Assembly (NCBI GenBank): GCA_900318815.1
Contig: ONMA01000024.1
Span: 1 to 64,000 of the forward strand
Origin: an uncultured Prevotellaceae bacterium
GTDB lineage: Bacteria > Bacteroidota > Bacteroidia > Bacteroidales > Bacteroidaceae
DNA length: 64,000 nucleotides
Reading direction: 5' to 3'
Part shown: piece after piece, positions 15,748 through 24,639 of the stretch
How the letters are laid out: the number at the start of each line of letters is the position of its first letter
Position numbering within the stretch: the stretch's first letter is position 1
Notes under the pieces: generated by a model
The model's input: the letters and a program-made list of their open reading frames with translations, nothing else
Told to the model about the DNA's origin: nothing
The model's database searches: none
Position numbers and translations under genes: made by a program

Positions 15748-16869
15748 TTACTGGCCGAAGATTTCCTGAAGCTTCGCACCCAGCGCCTCGCCGCGCAGGT
15801 CGATGGCTACGACCTTTCCTGTGGGATCGACAAGTACGCTGGCGGGGATGCTGCGGATGTTGTAGAGCGAGGAGGCCACGGTGTTCCAACCCTTCAGGTC
15901 AGAGAGGTGCGTCCACGGCATGTTCAAGTCGCCAATGGCCTTCACCCAGGGTTCCTTCTTCTGGTCGAACGACAGGCCCACGATGTCGAAGCCCATGGCA
16001 TGATACTTCTCGTAATTGGCCACTACATTGGGCATTTCAGCACGGCAGGGGCCGCACCACGAGGCCCAGAAGTCGATAAGCACCCATGTGCCTTTGCCCA
16101 CGTACTCGCTGAGCTTGTGCATCTTGCCGTCCACATCGGCCTCTTCCAGGTCGACGAACTGCTTGCCAATCATCTGCATCCTGAGCCTCCTAACGGCAAA
16201 CTGTGCGTCGAGCTGCTTCTTGATGGGAGCCACGACGGGATGCCGGGTGAAGGGATACTTGTCGTCGAGTATCTCCATAAGATAGTCTTCATCGACATTG
16301 TTGGCCATCTGCATGAAGAAGGCCGCCGGAATGATGTTGTCGCGGTTCTCCTCGAAGATGCGCTTCAGCACGGCCCCCATCTCTTCCATCGCCTTCTGTA
16401 TCTTCGGCATCAGTTCATCATTCACCTTTTGCTCCTTCTGTTCATTCGTCAGAGACGGGTCGGCCTGCAGGGCGGCATACTCCTCTATCACGCGGTGTAC
16501 CGCTTCGCCGGGCTTGTCGGTGAGCAGGTCGTAGGTGGTGAGCCGTTCGTTCAGGGGCGAGCCTTTCAGCGTTCGCTTCTCCAAGTCGATACTGACGGGC
16601 GTACCGTCGTTGAAGAAGATCACTTGCCAGCTGTCGCCGGCACGCATCACACGCATAATGGCCTCCTTCTGCTGTTCGCCCTCAAAGGCAAACTGACCGC
16701 TGACCACCACCGTGCTGTCGATGACAGTCGAACGAGGGCCGTCCTGCCACGATAGATACACCTTCTCGCCGTCCTTCGGGCTGCTGCCCTTCACGCTGTA
16801 CTTCACTTGTTGTGCCACCATGGGCAATGCAGCCACCATGAGGGCTGCAAGCAGTAACATTTTTCTCAT
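15748..16869 (-). CDS. TlpA/ResA-type thioredoxin-like protein with an N-terminal DUF4369-like domain
   Basis: A secreted, envelope-side thiol-disulfide protein typical of Bacteroidota. I chose the ATG at 16869, which opens a compact signal peptide (MRKMLLLAALMVAALPMVAQ); an ATG at 16890 is a possible alternative. The N-terminal half (YSVKGSSPKDGEKVYLSWQDG onward) resembles the DUF4369 beta domain. The C-terminal half is a thioredoxin fold with the active site WASWCGPCRAEMP and the later cis-Pro segment SIPASVLVDPTGKV. A CXXC pair is present, so it is likely redox active. Its partners are unknown. The promoter lies in the divergent region before the phosphatase operon. Confidence 0.88.
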   Translation of the reverse strand: MRKMLLLAALMVAALPMVAQQVKYSVKGSSPKDGEKVYLSWQDGPRSTVIDSTVVVSGQFAFEGEQQKEAIMRVMRAGDSWQVIFFNDGTPVSIDLEKRTLKGSPLNERLTTYDLLTDKPGEAVHRVIEEYAALQADPSLTNEQKEQKVNDELMPKIQKAMEEMGAVLKRIFEENRDNIIPAAFFMQMANNVDEDYLMEILDDKYPFTRHPVVAPIKKQLDAQFAVRRLRMQMIGKQFVDLEEADVDGKMHKLSEYVGKGTWVLIDFWASWCGPCRAEMPNVVANYEKYHAMGFDIVGLSFDQKKEPWVKAIGDLNMPWTHLSDLKGWNTVASSLYNIRSIPASVLVDPTGKVVAIDLRGEALGAKLQEIFGQ

Positions 16870-16943
16870 AACTGTTTTATCTATTGTCATTCAATATTCG
16901 GAAACCCGCCTGCTTCGGGAGTGCAGGAGGCAGGAGTGGTTTG

Positions 16944-16976
16944 CAAAGATACGAATTTTCTGAAAAACATTGCAAA
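16944..16976 (-). promoter_or_regulatory. Promoter for the thioredoxin-like gene
   Basis: On the minus strand: TTTG (16976-16973), 21 bases, TATCTTTG (16951-16944). Confidence 0.6.
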
Positions 16977-17025
16977 AAAGGAAGAAAAAAAAGTCATTGA
17001 GGAGAGGAAGTCTGAAAAAATGTTG

Positions 17026-17033
17026 TATCTTTG
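17026..17033 (+). promoter_or_regulatory. Promoter -7 element for the phosphatase operon
   Basis: TATCTTTG matches TAnnTTTG, with the first ATG at 17068, giving a leader of about 30 bases. Confidence 0.6.
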
Positions 17034-17067
17034 CATTCAAATTGCCTAAAATAATCGCAAATCAAAT

Positions 17068-18378
17068 ATGAAACGACATTTTGCATTACTATTGCTGGGA
17101 CTGACCACACTGGGTCTGACAGCACAAACCAACACCGCCGACGAGTCGCAGGCACGGAAGGAGATACGCGAGAACCCGTGGCTGGCAGGCTCTAACTACT
17201 TAGACTACGACCGGCAGCTGCCCGACTTCAAGTACACCAAGGCCCCGAAGGGCTACGTGCCCTTCTACTTCTCGCACTACGGACGCCACGGTGCCCGCTG
17301 GCTTATAGGCAATGATGACTATGAACGTGTGTTGCGCCCCCTGCGCAAGGCCCGCAGCCAGGGCAAGCTGACACGAGAGGGACAGGAGACCTTGCGCAAG
17401 CTGGAGATATTCAACAAGACCACCAACAAGCGTTTAGGCGACCTGACCACCGTGGGCGAGCGTCAGCACCACGGCATAGGCAGGCGCATCGTGGAGCACT
17501 TCCCCGAAATTTTCAAGAAGAAAGGCGTGGCCATCGACGCCCGCTCGACCATCGTGGAGCGTTGCATCCTGTCGATGATGGCCGAGATGGAAGAGCTGGC
17601 CGCCGCCAACCCCACCGCCAGCATCCACAACGACGTGAGCAAGTCGCTGCAATACTACCTGAATCAGCCCTGGAGCGAAGCACTCGGCCAAAGCTCGCGC
17701 AAGGGGCATCAGGAGCGCGACGCCATTACCAAGCGGTACACCCATCCCGAGCGGCTGATGGGTGTGCTGTTCAACGACGCGAAGTGGGCACAGGACAGCA
17801 TCCAGGCAGGCTCGCTGATGCGACAGCTCTTCGAGGTGGTCATCAACATGCAGAGCCACGAGGAAGGCCCCGACATGCTCTCGCTCTTCACCAACGACGA
17901 GATCTACGACCAGTGGCGCATACGCAACGCGGGCTGGTACTTAGACTACGGCGCAGCCCCGCTCACCGACAAGATCATGCCCTTCTCGCAGGAGAACCTG
18001 CTGCGCAACATCATCGAGACGGCCGACACCTGCGTGCAACTTGGCAAGACGCAGGCCACAATGCGCTTCGGCCACGAGGTGTGTGTGCTGCCCCTGGCCT
18101 GCCTCTTAGAGTTAGGCAACTGCGGGGTGAGCGTGGAACGCTTGGACGAGCTGGACAAGTACTGGCAGAACTATCGCATCTTCCCCATGGGCTGCAACAT
18201 ACAGCTCATCTTCTACAAGCCGAAGAAAGCCGGCAAGGGCGACATCCTGGTGAAAGCCCTGCTGAACGAGCGCGAGATGACGCTGCCCGCAGGCAAGACC
18301 GCTACACCTTATTATTATATATGGAACGACGTGCGCAACTACTGGCAAAAGAAACTCAACGACTATAATAAGAAATAA
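17068..18378 (+). CDS. Histidine-acid phosphatase, MINPP/phytase-like, exported
   Basis: A phosphomonoesterase of the histidine phosphatase superfamily, branch 2. The 436-residue protein has a signal peptide (MKRHFALLLLGLTTLGLTAQ) and the catalytic motif RHGAR at residues 73-77 (HYGRHGARW), with His74 as the likely nucleophile. A second His-containing motif, RFGHEVCVLPL (about residues 328-338), occupies the place of the usual proton-donor HAE/HD motif. The layout resembles bacterial multiple inositol polyphosphate phosphatases, so inositol phosphates are plausible substrates, but this is inferred. The pafA-like gene starts 2 bases after its stop. Confidence 0.82.
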   Translation: MKRHFALLLLGLTTLGLTAQTNTADESQARKEIRENPWLAGSNYLDYDRQLPDFKYTKAPKGYVPFYFSHYGRHGARWLIGNDDYERVLRPLRKARSQGKLTREGQETLRKLEIFNKTTNKRLGDLTTVGERQHHGIGRRIVEHFPEIFKKKGVAIDARSTIVERCILSMMAEMEELAAANPTASIHNDVSKSLQYYLNQPWSEALGQSSRKGHQERDAITKRYTHPERLMGVLFNDAKWAQDSIQAGSLMRQLFEVVINMQSHEEGPDMLSLFTNDEIYDQWRIRNAGWYLDYGAAPLTDKIMPFSQENLLRNIIETADTCVQLGKTQATMRFGHEVCVLPLACLLELGNCGVSVERLDELDKYWQNYRIFPMGCNIQLIFYKPKKAGKGDILVKALLNEREMTLPAGKTATPYYYIWNDVRNYWQKKLNDYNKK

Positions 18379-18380
18379 GC

Positions 18381-19886
18381 ATGAAGAAGATTTTAGCACT
18401 TGCAATGCTGTGCTGTGCCTCCCTATCGGCCCTGGCACAGGCAAAATTCGGAGAAAAGCCCAAGCTGGTCGTGGGCGTGGTGGTCGACCAGATGCGCTGG
18501 GACTATCTGGACCGCTACTACGACCAGTTCGGCAACGACGGCTTCAAGCGACTCATCAACCAGGGATTCTCGTGCGACAACTGCCTCATCAACTATCTGC
18601 CCACGGTAACAGCCATAGGGCACACCTCGGCCTATACCGGCTCGACGCCCGCCCTGCACGGCATCTGCGGCAACAACTTCTACATTGACGGCAAGAAGAC
18701 CTACTGCACAGCCGACGACAGCGAGCAGACCATTGGCTCGAACAGCACGAAAGGCAAGATGTCGCCCCGCAACCTCCTGGCCACCACCATCGGCGACCAG
18801 CTGCGCATGCACACCGACTTCCGCTCCAAGGTGGTGGGCGTCAGCTACAAGGACCGGGCCGCCATCCTGCCCGCAGGCCGATCGGCCAATGCCGCCTACT
18901 GGATCGACACGAAGAACCTGTGCTTCATCACCAGCACCTACTACATGAACGAGCTGCCCCAGTACGTGAAGGACTACAACAAGGTCATGGCCAAGAACAA
19001 GGACGTACAGGCACTGGGCGACACCATAGGCAACTCGCCGCTGTGCGGTACCGTGACCACCGACATGGCCATTGCCGCCCTGAAAGGCGAGAAGCTGGGG
19101 CAGGGCGAGGCCACCGACATGCTCTGCGTGAGCTATTCGCAGACCGACGTCATAGGCCACAAGTGGGGCACACGCGGCAAGATGACCGACGAGGCCTACC
19201 TGACGCTGGACCGCGACCTCGCCCGGCTGCTGAAGGCACTCGACGAACAGGTGGGGCCAGGCAACTACCTGCTCTTCCTGACCGCCGACCACGGGGCCGC
19301 CCATAACAACCAGTACATGAAGTACCACAAGATGAACGGCGGCAAGTGGCTGTCGAAGGACATCCGCGAAGAGGCCGAGGCTCACGTGGCCCGCGAGCTG
19401 GGAGCCACAAAGCCCGTCATTGGCGACATCATGGACTACCGCTTCTTCCTGAACCACCAGTCCATTGCCGAACAGGGGCTGAAGGCAGAGAAGGTGAAGG
19501 ACTGCATCATCAATTATCTGCGCACCTCGCCCAATGCCATGTTCGTAGCCGACTTTGAGGAAATCAGCGAGGCAAGCATCCCCCCGCTGATTCGCGACCG
19601 AGCCATCATGGGCTACCATCCGCGCCGTTCGGGCGACATCCTGCTCATTCCCGAGTCCGGCTACTACGAGTTCGGCCCATGGTCGTCGCCCACGGGCACC
19701 ACTCACGGAGAGTGGAACCCCTACGACGCCCACATCCCCCTGCTGTTCTACGGATGGAAAGTGCCGCAGGGAGCCACCTCGCGCGAAGTACACATCACCG
19801 ACATTGCCCCCACCGTATGCCAGCTGCTGCACATCCAGCAACCCAACGCCTGTGTGGGCGAGGCCATCACAGAGATTACCAAGTAA
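18381..19886 (+). CDS. PafA-like alkaline phosphatase
   Basis: An exported zinc-dependent phosphomonoesterase of the alkaline phosphatase superfamily. The 501-residue protein has a signal peptide (cleaved near residue 20, ALAQ), an early metal-site Asp (VVVDQMRWD, residues 33-41), a nucleophile region PTVTAIGHTS (74-83) supplying Thr rather than Ser, and a later metal motif FLTADHGAAHNN. PafA enzymes act on many phosphate monoesters and resist inhibition by phosphate. It is tightly coupled to the upstream MINPP-like gene (2-base gap) and the downstream alpha-galactosidase (5-base gap). The reading frame is intact. Confidence 0.88.
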   Translation: MKKILALAMLCCASLSALAQAKFGEKPKLVVGVVVDQMRWDYLDRYYDQFGNDGFKRLINQGFSCDNCLINYLPTVTAIGHTSAYTGSTPALHGICGNNFYIDGKKTYCTADDSEQTIGSNSTKGKMSPRNLLATTIGDQLRMHTDFRSKVVGVSYKDRAAILPAGRSANAAYWIDTKNLCFITSTYYMNELPQYVKDYNKVMAKNKDVQALGDTIGNSPLCGTVTTDMAIAALKGEKLGQGEATDMLCVSYSQTDVIGHKWGTRGKMTDEAYLTLDRDLARLLKALDEQVGPGNYLLFLTADHGAAHNNQYMKYHKMNGGKWLSKDIREEAEAHVARELGATKPVIGDIMDYRFFLNHQSIAEQGLKAEKVKDCIINYLRTSPNAMFVADFEEISEASIPPLIRDRAIMGYHPRRSGDILLIPESGYYEFGPWSSPTGTTHGEWNPYDAHIPLLFYGWKVPQGATSREVHITDIAPTVCQLLHIQQPNACVGEAITEITK

Positions 19887-19891
19887 AGACT

Positions 19892-21661
19892 ATGAAGCAA
19901 AAGAGATTCCTAACGACAGCCATCGGATTGCTGACCGCAGTAACAGCCGCGATGGCACAAGAAGGCCCCACCATGGGCTGGAGTTCCTGGAACACCTACG
20001 GGGTGAACATCAACGAGAGCCTGATTAAGCAGCAGGCCAACGCCATCGAGAGCAAGGGGCTGAAAGCCGTGGGCTACGACCACATCAACATCGACGACGG
20101 CTATTTCGGCGGACGCGACCCACAGACGGGCCAGCTGCTCATTCACCCCACCCGATTCCCCAACGGACTGAAAGGCATAGTGGACTACATCCACAAGAAA
20201 GGGCTGAAGGCCGGTATCTACAGCGATGCCGGGCGCAACACCTGCGGCAGCATGTTCAATGGCGACGTCATCGGCAAGGGCGTAGGACTCTACGAGCACG
20301 ACCAGCAGGATGCCGACTTCTTCTTCAAGGAGCTGGGCTTCGACTTCATCAAGGTGGACTTCTGCGGCGGTTCCTACTACCATAACGAGGACCACCTGGT
20401 ACTCGACGAGCAGGAACGCTACGAAGCCATTGCACAGGCCATCAGGAACACGGGCCGCACCGACGTGCGCATGAACGCCTGCCGATGGGCCTATCCCGGG
20501 ACATGGATCAACGGTGCCGCCTTCTCCTGGCGCACCACGGGCGACATCAACGACAGCTGGAACTCGGTGAAAGGTATCATCGCCGAGAACCTCTACCTCT
20601 CGGCCTATTGCAGCAAGGGCCACTACAACGACATGGACATGCTGGAGGTGGGACGCTCCCTGAGCGTGGAAGAGGACAAGACCCACTTCGGAATGTGGTG
20701 CATCATGAACTCACCCCTGCTCATCGGCTGCGACATGAGAAACATCAAGGCCACGGCACTCGCCCTGCTCAGAAACAAGGAGCTGATCGCCCTGAACCAG
20801 GACACGCTCTTCCAGCAGGCCTACGTGGCAGGACTCATCAACGGCTGCCATCTGCTGGTAAAGGACTTGGAGATCCTCAACGGCAACAAGCGTGCCTTCG
20901 CCGTCTATAACCCCAACGACGAGGCCAAGACCGTCGTGGTGCCGTTCAGTGCCATCGACCTCGCAGGTAAGGTGAAGCTGCACGACGTGTTCGAGAAGAA
21001 AGACGCAGGCGAGTTCACCGAGACCTTCGAAGTGACGCTGCCTGCCCACGCGACGCGCATCTATGTGGCCGAGGCCGTGACCCGGCTGGAGCGCACCCGC
21101 TATGAAGCCGAGACGGGCTACATTAGCGTCTATCAGGAAATCAAGAACAACCAGGCAGAGAAGACGGGCGTCTACTCGGCCGATGCCACCTGTTCCGGCG
21201 GCTACAAGGCCGGCTGGTTAGGCAGCAGCGAGCAGAACGCCTTGGAGTGGCGCAACGTGTGGAGCATGGAGGGCGGCGAATACAAGATGACTATCGCCTT
21301 CATCACCGGCGAGAACCGCAACATCACCATCAGCGTGAACGGCACGAAGAAGACCACCATCACCGTCAACTCGGGCGGATGGAACAAGGTGGGACAGAGA
21401 GTGGTCAGCCTGCGCCTGGAGAAAGGCTGCAACACCATACGCCTATCGAATGCCACCAACTGGATGCCCGACATTGACTACATGGAATTGACACCCGTAC
21501 ACCAGTCGTCCATTGGCCACCAGCAAGCAGACTGCCACCAGCCCCACCCCACAGTCTACAACCTGCAGGGGCAGAAAGTCGATGCGGCTACGGCACAGGG
21601 GATCATCATCAGCGACGGACGCAAGATAGCCGCAACGGGCAACACCCCGCTCCAACCATAA
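19892..21661 (+). CDS. GH27 alpha-galactosidase with C-terminal carbohydrate-binding-like domain
   Basis: Releases terminal alpha-galactose. I start at the ATG at 19892, 5 bases after the pafA-like stop, because it opens a signal peptide (MKQKRFLTTAIGLLTAVTAAMAQ); the longer frame starting at 19679 lies inside the preceding gene. The 589-residue protein has the GH27 opening MGWSSWNTYG (residues 28-37), nucleophile Asp156 (FIKVDFCGG) and acid/base Asp218 (WRTTGDIND). From about residue 400 a CBM35/CBM6-like beta domain follows (RYEAETG...DIDYMEL). The end carries a YNLQGQKV...GIIISDGRKI motif like the C-terminal domain of many Prevotella secreted proteins, which may be a sorting or anchoring signal. 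Confidence 0.92.
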   Translation: MKQKRFLTTAIGLLTAVTAAMAQEGPTMGWSSWNTYGVNINESLIKQQANAIESKGLKAVGYDHINIDDGYFGGRDPQTGQLLIHPTRFPNGLKGIVDYIHKKGLKAGIYSDAGRNTCGSMFNGDVIGKGVGLYEHDQQDADFFFKELGFDFIKVDFCGGSYYHNEDHLVLDEQERYEAIAQAIRNTGRTDVRMNACRWAYPGTWINGAAFSWRTTGDINDSWNSVKGIIAENLYLSAYCSKGHYNDMDMLEVGRSLSVEEDKTHFGMWCIMNSPLLIGCDMRNIKATALALLRNKELIALNQDTLFQQAYVAGLINGCHLLVKDLEILNGNKRAFAVYNPNDEAKTVVVPFSAIDLAGKVKLHDVFEKKDAGEFTETFEVTLPAHATRIYVAEAVTRLERTRYEAETGYISVYQEIKNNQAEKTGVYSADATCSGGYKAGWLGSSEQNALEWRNVWSMEGGEYKMTIAFITGENRNITISVNGTKKTTITVNSGGWNKVGQRVVSLRLEKGCNTIRLSNATNWMPDIDYMELTPVHQSSIGHQQADCHQPHPTVYNLQGQKVDAATAQGIIISDGRKIAATGNTPLQP

Positions 21662-21668
21662 ATCCTGT

Positions 21669-22250
21669 ATGATGAACCTTGCCGACATCCTCTTATTATC
21701 TGTAGCGCTGGCGATGGACTGCTTCACGGTGTCCATCGTCAGCGGTGTCATTCTGCGCCGCCGCTGGTGGAGCCTCATCCTCTGGATAGCCCTCCTCTTC
21801 GGCTTCTTCCAGGCCATGATGCCGTTCATCGGGTGGCTCTGCACCAATCGGTTTGCCCACTACATCGAGGCCTACGACCACTGGGTAGCCTTCGCCTTGC
21901 TCTGCTATCTCGGCCTGCGCATGATCATCGACTCGACCAAGGAAGAGGAGGAGAAGCACTTCAACCCCCGGCTACTGGGCACACAGCTCGTGCTGGCCGT
22001 AGCCACCAGCATCGACGCCCTGGCCGTGGGCATATCGTTTTCAGTCACAGGCTACGACACGCTTCCCACACTCACCTTCCCCCTCATAGCCATCGGACTC
22101 GGTTCCTTCTTCTTCAGCATCGCTGGCCATCTGCTGGGCATTCGCTTCGGAAGCAGCATCAGAAAGCGGCTTCGACCAGAGCTGATAGGCGGTACACTCC
22201 TCATCTTGATAGGCCTGAAAGTACTTATAAGTCATCTAATTGAAGTTTAG
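21669..22250 (+). CDS. mntP: MntP-type manganese efflux pump
   Basis: A 193-residue inner membrane protein of the MntP (DUF204) family that exports Mn2+. It has about six hydrophobic segments. Its conserved acidic residues lie in SVALAMDCFTVSIVSG (Asp near residue 17) and in the second half as VATSIDALAVGISFS, the internal repeat typical of the family. It starts 7 bases after the alpha-galactosidase stop, so it is probably the fourth gene of the phosphatase operon. No manganese riboswitch is visible before it. Confidence 0.88.
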   Translation: MMNLADILLLSVALAMDCFTVSIVSGVILRRRWWSLILWIALLFGFFQAMMPFIGWLCTNRFAHYIEAYDHWVAFALLCYLGLRMIIDSTKEEEEKHFNPRLLGTQLVLAVATSIDALAVGISFSVTGYDTLPTLTFPLIAIGLGSFFFSIAGHLLGIRFGSSIRKRLRPELIGGTLLILIGLKVLISHLIEV

Positions 22251-22272
22251 CCAAAAATTGTTGAAAAAAAAT

Positions 22273-22303
22273 TTTGCTAATTCACTGATTTATCGTACCT
22301 TTG
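22273..22303 (+). promoter_or_regulatory. Promoter for infC-rpmI-rplT
   Basis: TTTG (22273-22276), 19 bases, TACCTTTG (22296-22303), with the infC ATG at 22328. Confidence 0.75.
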
Positions 22304-22327
22304 CAGGCGATTTTCTCAAAATAGTTA

Positions 22328-23038
22328 ATGAAGACAGACAAAAAACAAAACCAATACCGCGTAAACGAGCAGATTCGGGTGCGAGATGTCCGCATTGTAG
22401 GCGAAAGCGGATCGACGGTAATGCCTACCAGACAAGCATTGGATATGGCACGCCAGCAAGGCGTCGACCTGGTGGAGATTTCTCCAAATGCCAATCCACC
22501 TGTGTGTCGTCTCATCGACTATTCCAAGTTCCTCTACCAGCAGAAGAAACGCGCCAAGGAGATGAAAGCCAAGCAGGTGAAGGTAGAGGTGAAAGAAATC
22601 AGGTTCGGGCCCCAGACCGACGAGCACGACTATCAGTTCAAGCTGAAGCACGCCAAGGAGTTCCTCGAAGAGGGCAACAAAGTACGTGCTTACGTGTTCT
22701 TCAGGGGCAGGAGCATCCTGTTCAAGGAACAGGGCGAAGTGCTTCTCCTGCGTTTTGCCAACGATCTGGAGGAATGGGGCAAGGTAGAGTCGATGCCAAG
22801 CCTGGAAGGCAAGAAGATGTTCCTCTACCTCGCACCGAAGAAGACGGGCGGTTCGAACAAGAAGAGCCAGCAAGCCCGCGACCGCGAGGCACGTGAGGCA
22901 GAAGAGGCTGAGAACAGCAAGGCAGCAAGGCCCGCCGAGCAGGATATCGACATAGAGATGCCAGCCAACGGAGGACTGTTTGCCAATGCAAAGATAAGTG
23001 CCGAGACCCTGAAGAAACTTCAGGAGACGGAAGACTAA
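22328..23038 (+). CDS. infC: Translation initiation factor IF-3
   Basis: IF-3 binds the 30S subunit and checks the start codon. The 236-residue protein has the N-terminal domain ([19 protein letters not shown], residues 10-28; [20 protein letters not shown]) and C-terminal domain ([29 protein letters not shown]). It extends about 50 residues beyond the usual end with a charged tail rich in Glu, Ala and Lys, a feature seen in Bacteroidota. ATG is the start, not the rare AUU used in some bacteria. It heads infC-rpmI-rplT, but thrS, its common neighbour, lies 21 kb away at 44062. Confidence 0.96.
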   Translation: MKTDKKQNQYRVNEQIRVRDVRIVGESGSTVMPTRQALDMARQQGVDLVEISPNANPPVCRLIDYSKFLYQQKKRAKEMKAKQVKVEVKEIRFGPQTDEHDYQFKLKHAKEFLEEGNKVRAYVFFRGRSILFKEQGEVLLLRFANDLEEWGKVESMPSLEGKKMFLYLAPKKTGGSNKKSQQARDREAREAEEAENSKAARPAEQDIDIEMPANGGLFANAKISAETLKKLQETED

Positions 23039-23116
23039 GAACAAGAAGGTGCGCTGCGCCTGGTATATGCGTTGCCACCAATTTTATAACTAATAAAAAA
23101 TTAAAAATTAAAAACA

Positions 23117-23314
23117 ATGCCAAAAGTAAAGACAAACTCCGGTGCCAAGAAGAGATTCTCGTTCACCGGTACAGGTAAGGTTAAGAGAAATCACGCTTAC
23201 CACAGCCACATCCTGACCAAGAAGACCAAGAAGCAGAAGCGCAACTTGGTTCACTCGGCCATCGTTGACAACAGCAACATGAAGCAGGTGCGTGACCTGT
23301 TGTGTCTCCGTTAA
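23117..23314 (+). CDS. rpmI: 50S ribosomal protein L35
   Basis: A 65-residue basic protein of the large subunit with the family opening [20 protein letters not shown] and the [14 protein letters not shown] block. It lies between infC and rplT in the usual order, with a 78-base gap after infC that may hold leader structure. Confidence 0.97.
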   Translation: MPKVKTNSGAKKRFSFTGTGKVKRNHAYHSHILTKKTKKQKRNLVHSAIVDNSNMKQVRDLLCLR

Positions 23315-23383
23315 TCAGTACCTATTGTCGAACATTAAAAGTAAAGGCGTATTGAATACGCCGGAAAAAGAAAGGAAAAAATT

Positions 23384-23728
23384 ATGCCAAGATCAGTAAA
23401 CCACGTTGCATCAAGAGCAAGACGTAAGAGAATCCTGAAACTCACCCGCGGCTATTTTGGAGCCCGCAAGAATGTTTGGACAGTAGCAAAGAACACCTGG
23501 GAGAAAGGTCTGACCTATGCCTACCGCGACCGTCGCACCAAGAAGCGCAACTTCCGCGCCCTGTGGATTCAGCGTATCAACGCTGCTGCCCGCATTGAGG
23601 GCATCAGCTACTCACAGCTGATGGGTGCCCTGCACAAGGCCGGCATCGAGATCAACCGCAAGGTGCTTGCCGACCTCGCCCTGAACAACCCCGATGCTTT
23701 CAAGGCTATCGTGGCAAAGGTGAAGTAA
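23384..23728 (+). CDS. rplT: 50S ribosomal protein L20
   Basis: A 114-residue protein needed early in large-subunit assembly; it binds 23S rRNA. The conserved opening [19 protein letters not shown] and the [20 protein letters not shown] block are present. It is the last gene of infC-rpmI-rplT and is followed by a clear terminator. Confidence 0.97.
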   Translation: MPRSVNHVASRARRKRILKLTRGYFGARKNVWTVAKNTWEKGLTYAYRDRRTKKRNFRALWIQRINAAARIEGISYSQLMGALHKAGIEINRKVLADLALNNPDAFKAIVAKVK

Positions 23729-23758
23729 AATCCCTGCATTCAGCAAGAAACTATCAAA

Positions 23759-23792
23759 ATTGGCTATCGCTTCTGCGGTAGCCAATTTTTTT
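23759..23792 (+). terminator. Terminator of infC-rpmI-rplT
   Basis: TTGGCTATCGC, a TTCT loop and GCGGTAGCCAA form a strong hairpin followed by seven T residues, 31 bases after the rplT stop. Confidence 0.93.
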
Positions 23793-23815
23793 CGACCTGT
23801 TACGGCTGGAACTGC

Positions 23816-24047
23816 CTTTTGACCGCAAAGCGGTCACCGCTCAGTATCCGTGGGTCGATACGACCTACGGATAAGGTGCGGATGGTGACATCGACTCTGA
23901 AAGAGTCGCCTCTCAATGATGTTGGGGCACGCTTTCAGCGTGCTTTTCTCTTTTTTCCGTTATCCGTAGGTCCTTCGGACACTACGGCTATTGAGAGGTG
24001 ACGCTTTCAGCGTCTTCGAACCGCCAATTTTTTCGTGCCGTAAGGTC
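23816..24047. repeat. Dispersed palindromic element, CGCTGAAAGCGT family (copy 1)
   Basis: A mosaic of small palindromes: GACCGCAAAGCGGTC, ACTCTGAAAGAGT, GCACGCTTTCAGCGTGC, GGTCCTTCGGACAC and GACGCTTTCAGCGTC. A stretch of about 53 bases (about 23963-24016) recurs inverted at 40254-40307, and the neighbouring CTCTCAATGATGTTGGGGCAC also recurs. The element sits between two versions of GCCAATTTTTTCG, as if inserted in or copied with the terminator region. Apparent short frames across it have no support. Confidence 0.85.
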
Positions 24048-24048
24048 G

Positions 24049-24108
24049 TATTTTTGCATTTTAAATGGCTATCGCCATCTCGTTGGAACGAGAGTTGCGA
24101 TAGCCATT
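24049..24108 (+). promoter_or_regulatory. Promoter-like box followed by a strong hairpin, possible small RNA
   Basis: TATTTTTG (24049-24056) fits TAnnTTTG. Eight bases on begins AATGGCTATCGC (24064-24075), which pairs perfectly with GCGATAGCCATT (24097-24108), with an inner CTCGTT/AACGAG stem. No gene follows on this strand. The hairpin lacks a U-run. It could be a short RNA or just a relic of the rplT terminator, whose stem it partly repeats. Confidence 0.35.
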
Positions 24109-24166
24109 ATCACGCTTCACACAACGCGCTGGGGCTGTTTGGCGAACGCCGTTTTTGGCACCCTGC

Positions 24167-24616
24167 TTAGCGCCTTTTGAAGAATTCCCACCATTTCCGC
24201 TTGGGGTGCATCTCCTCGTATGGAGTAAGCGTTGCGCTCTGCACCTCCTCAATGATGAGGTCGTGCCAGGTCTTCTTGCGCGAAACCATCCTGTAGATAG
24301 TACCCCAGTCGGGAAGGCCGCCGATGTTGGCATCATCGATGAAGTAGTCGGCCTTCACCTTGCGGCTGAAATGCTGGTTGTTCTCGGCTTTCTCCTCCGG
24401 GTAGTCTCGGTTGACAGCATAGAAGTCGACGCCACGGTCGTGACACCACTTCACAGCTGCATCCAGCATAGCTCCCTCACGCACAGTCCAGAGAATCAGC
24501 CTATGATGATCTCTAATAAGCATCTTCAAAGTATCTATAGCGAAAGGAATCTCTGGTCCGATTTCCGGATAGCGATGCTCTACGATAGTACCATCAAAGT
24601 CTACTGCTATTGTCAT
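24167..24616 (-). CDS. Small HAD-superfamily hydrolase-like protein
   Basis: A 149-residue protein with the HAD motif I VDFDGTIV near its start (residues 5-12) and a motif II-like region ILWTVREG. FIDDANIG later in the chain could supply the acidic motif IV. The short length leaves no cap domain. It lies 23 bases downstream of the tyrosine autokinase gene and is likely co-transcribed with it. The substrate is unknown; a phosphatase role in the polysaccharide system is a guess from position. Confidence 0.75.
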   Translation of the reverse strand: MTIAVDFDGTIVEHRYPEIGPEIPFAIDTLKMLIRDHHRLILWTVREGAMLDAAVKWCHDRGVDFYAVNRDYPEEKAENNQHFSRKVKADYFIDDANIGGLPDWGTIYRMVSRKKTWHDLIIEEVQSATLTPYEEMHPKRKWWEFFKRR

Positions 24617-24639
24617 GATTCGTTTACGAAATTAAGATA

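Noticed and set aside
19679..19891. Longer N-terminus for the alpha-galactosidase
   Set aside because: It overlaps the 3' end of the PafA-like gene in another frame, and the ATG at 19892 opens a clear signal peptide.
23819..24001. Short open frame with a LNDVGARFQRAF-like peptide
   Set aside because: The peptide is a translation of the dispersed palindromic element; a similar frame appears at the other copy near 40308-40538.
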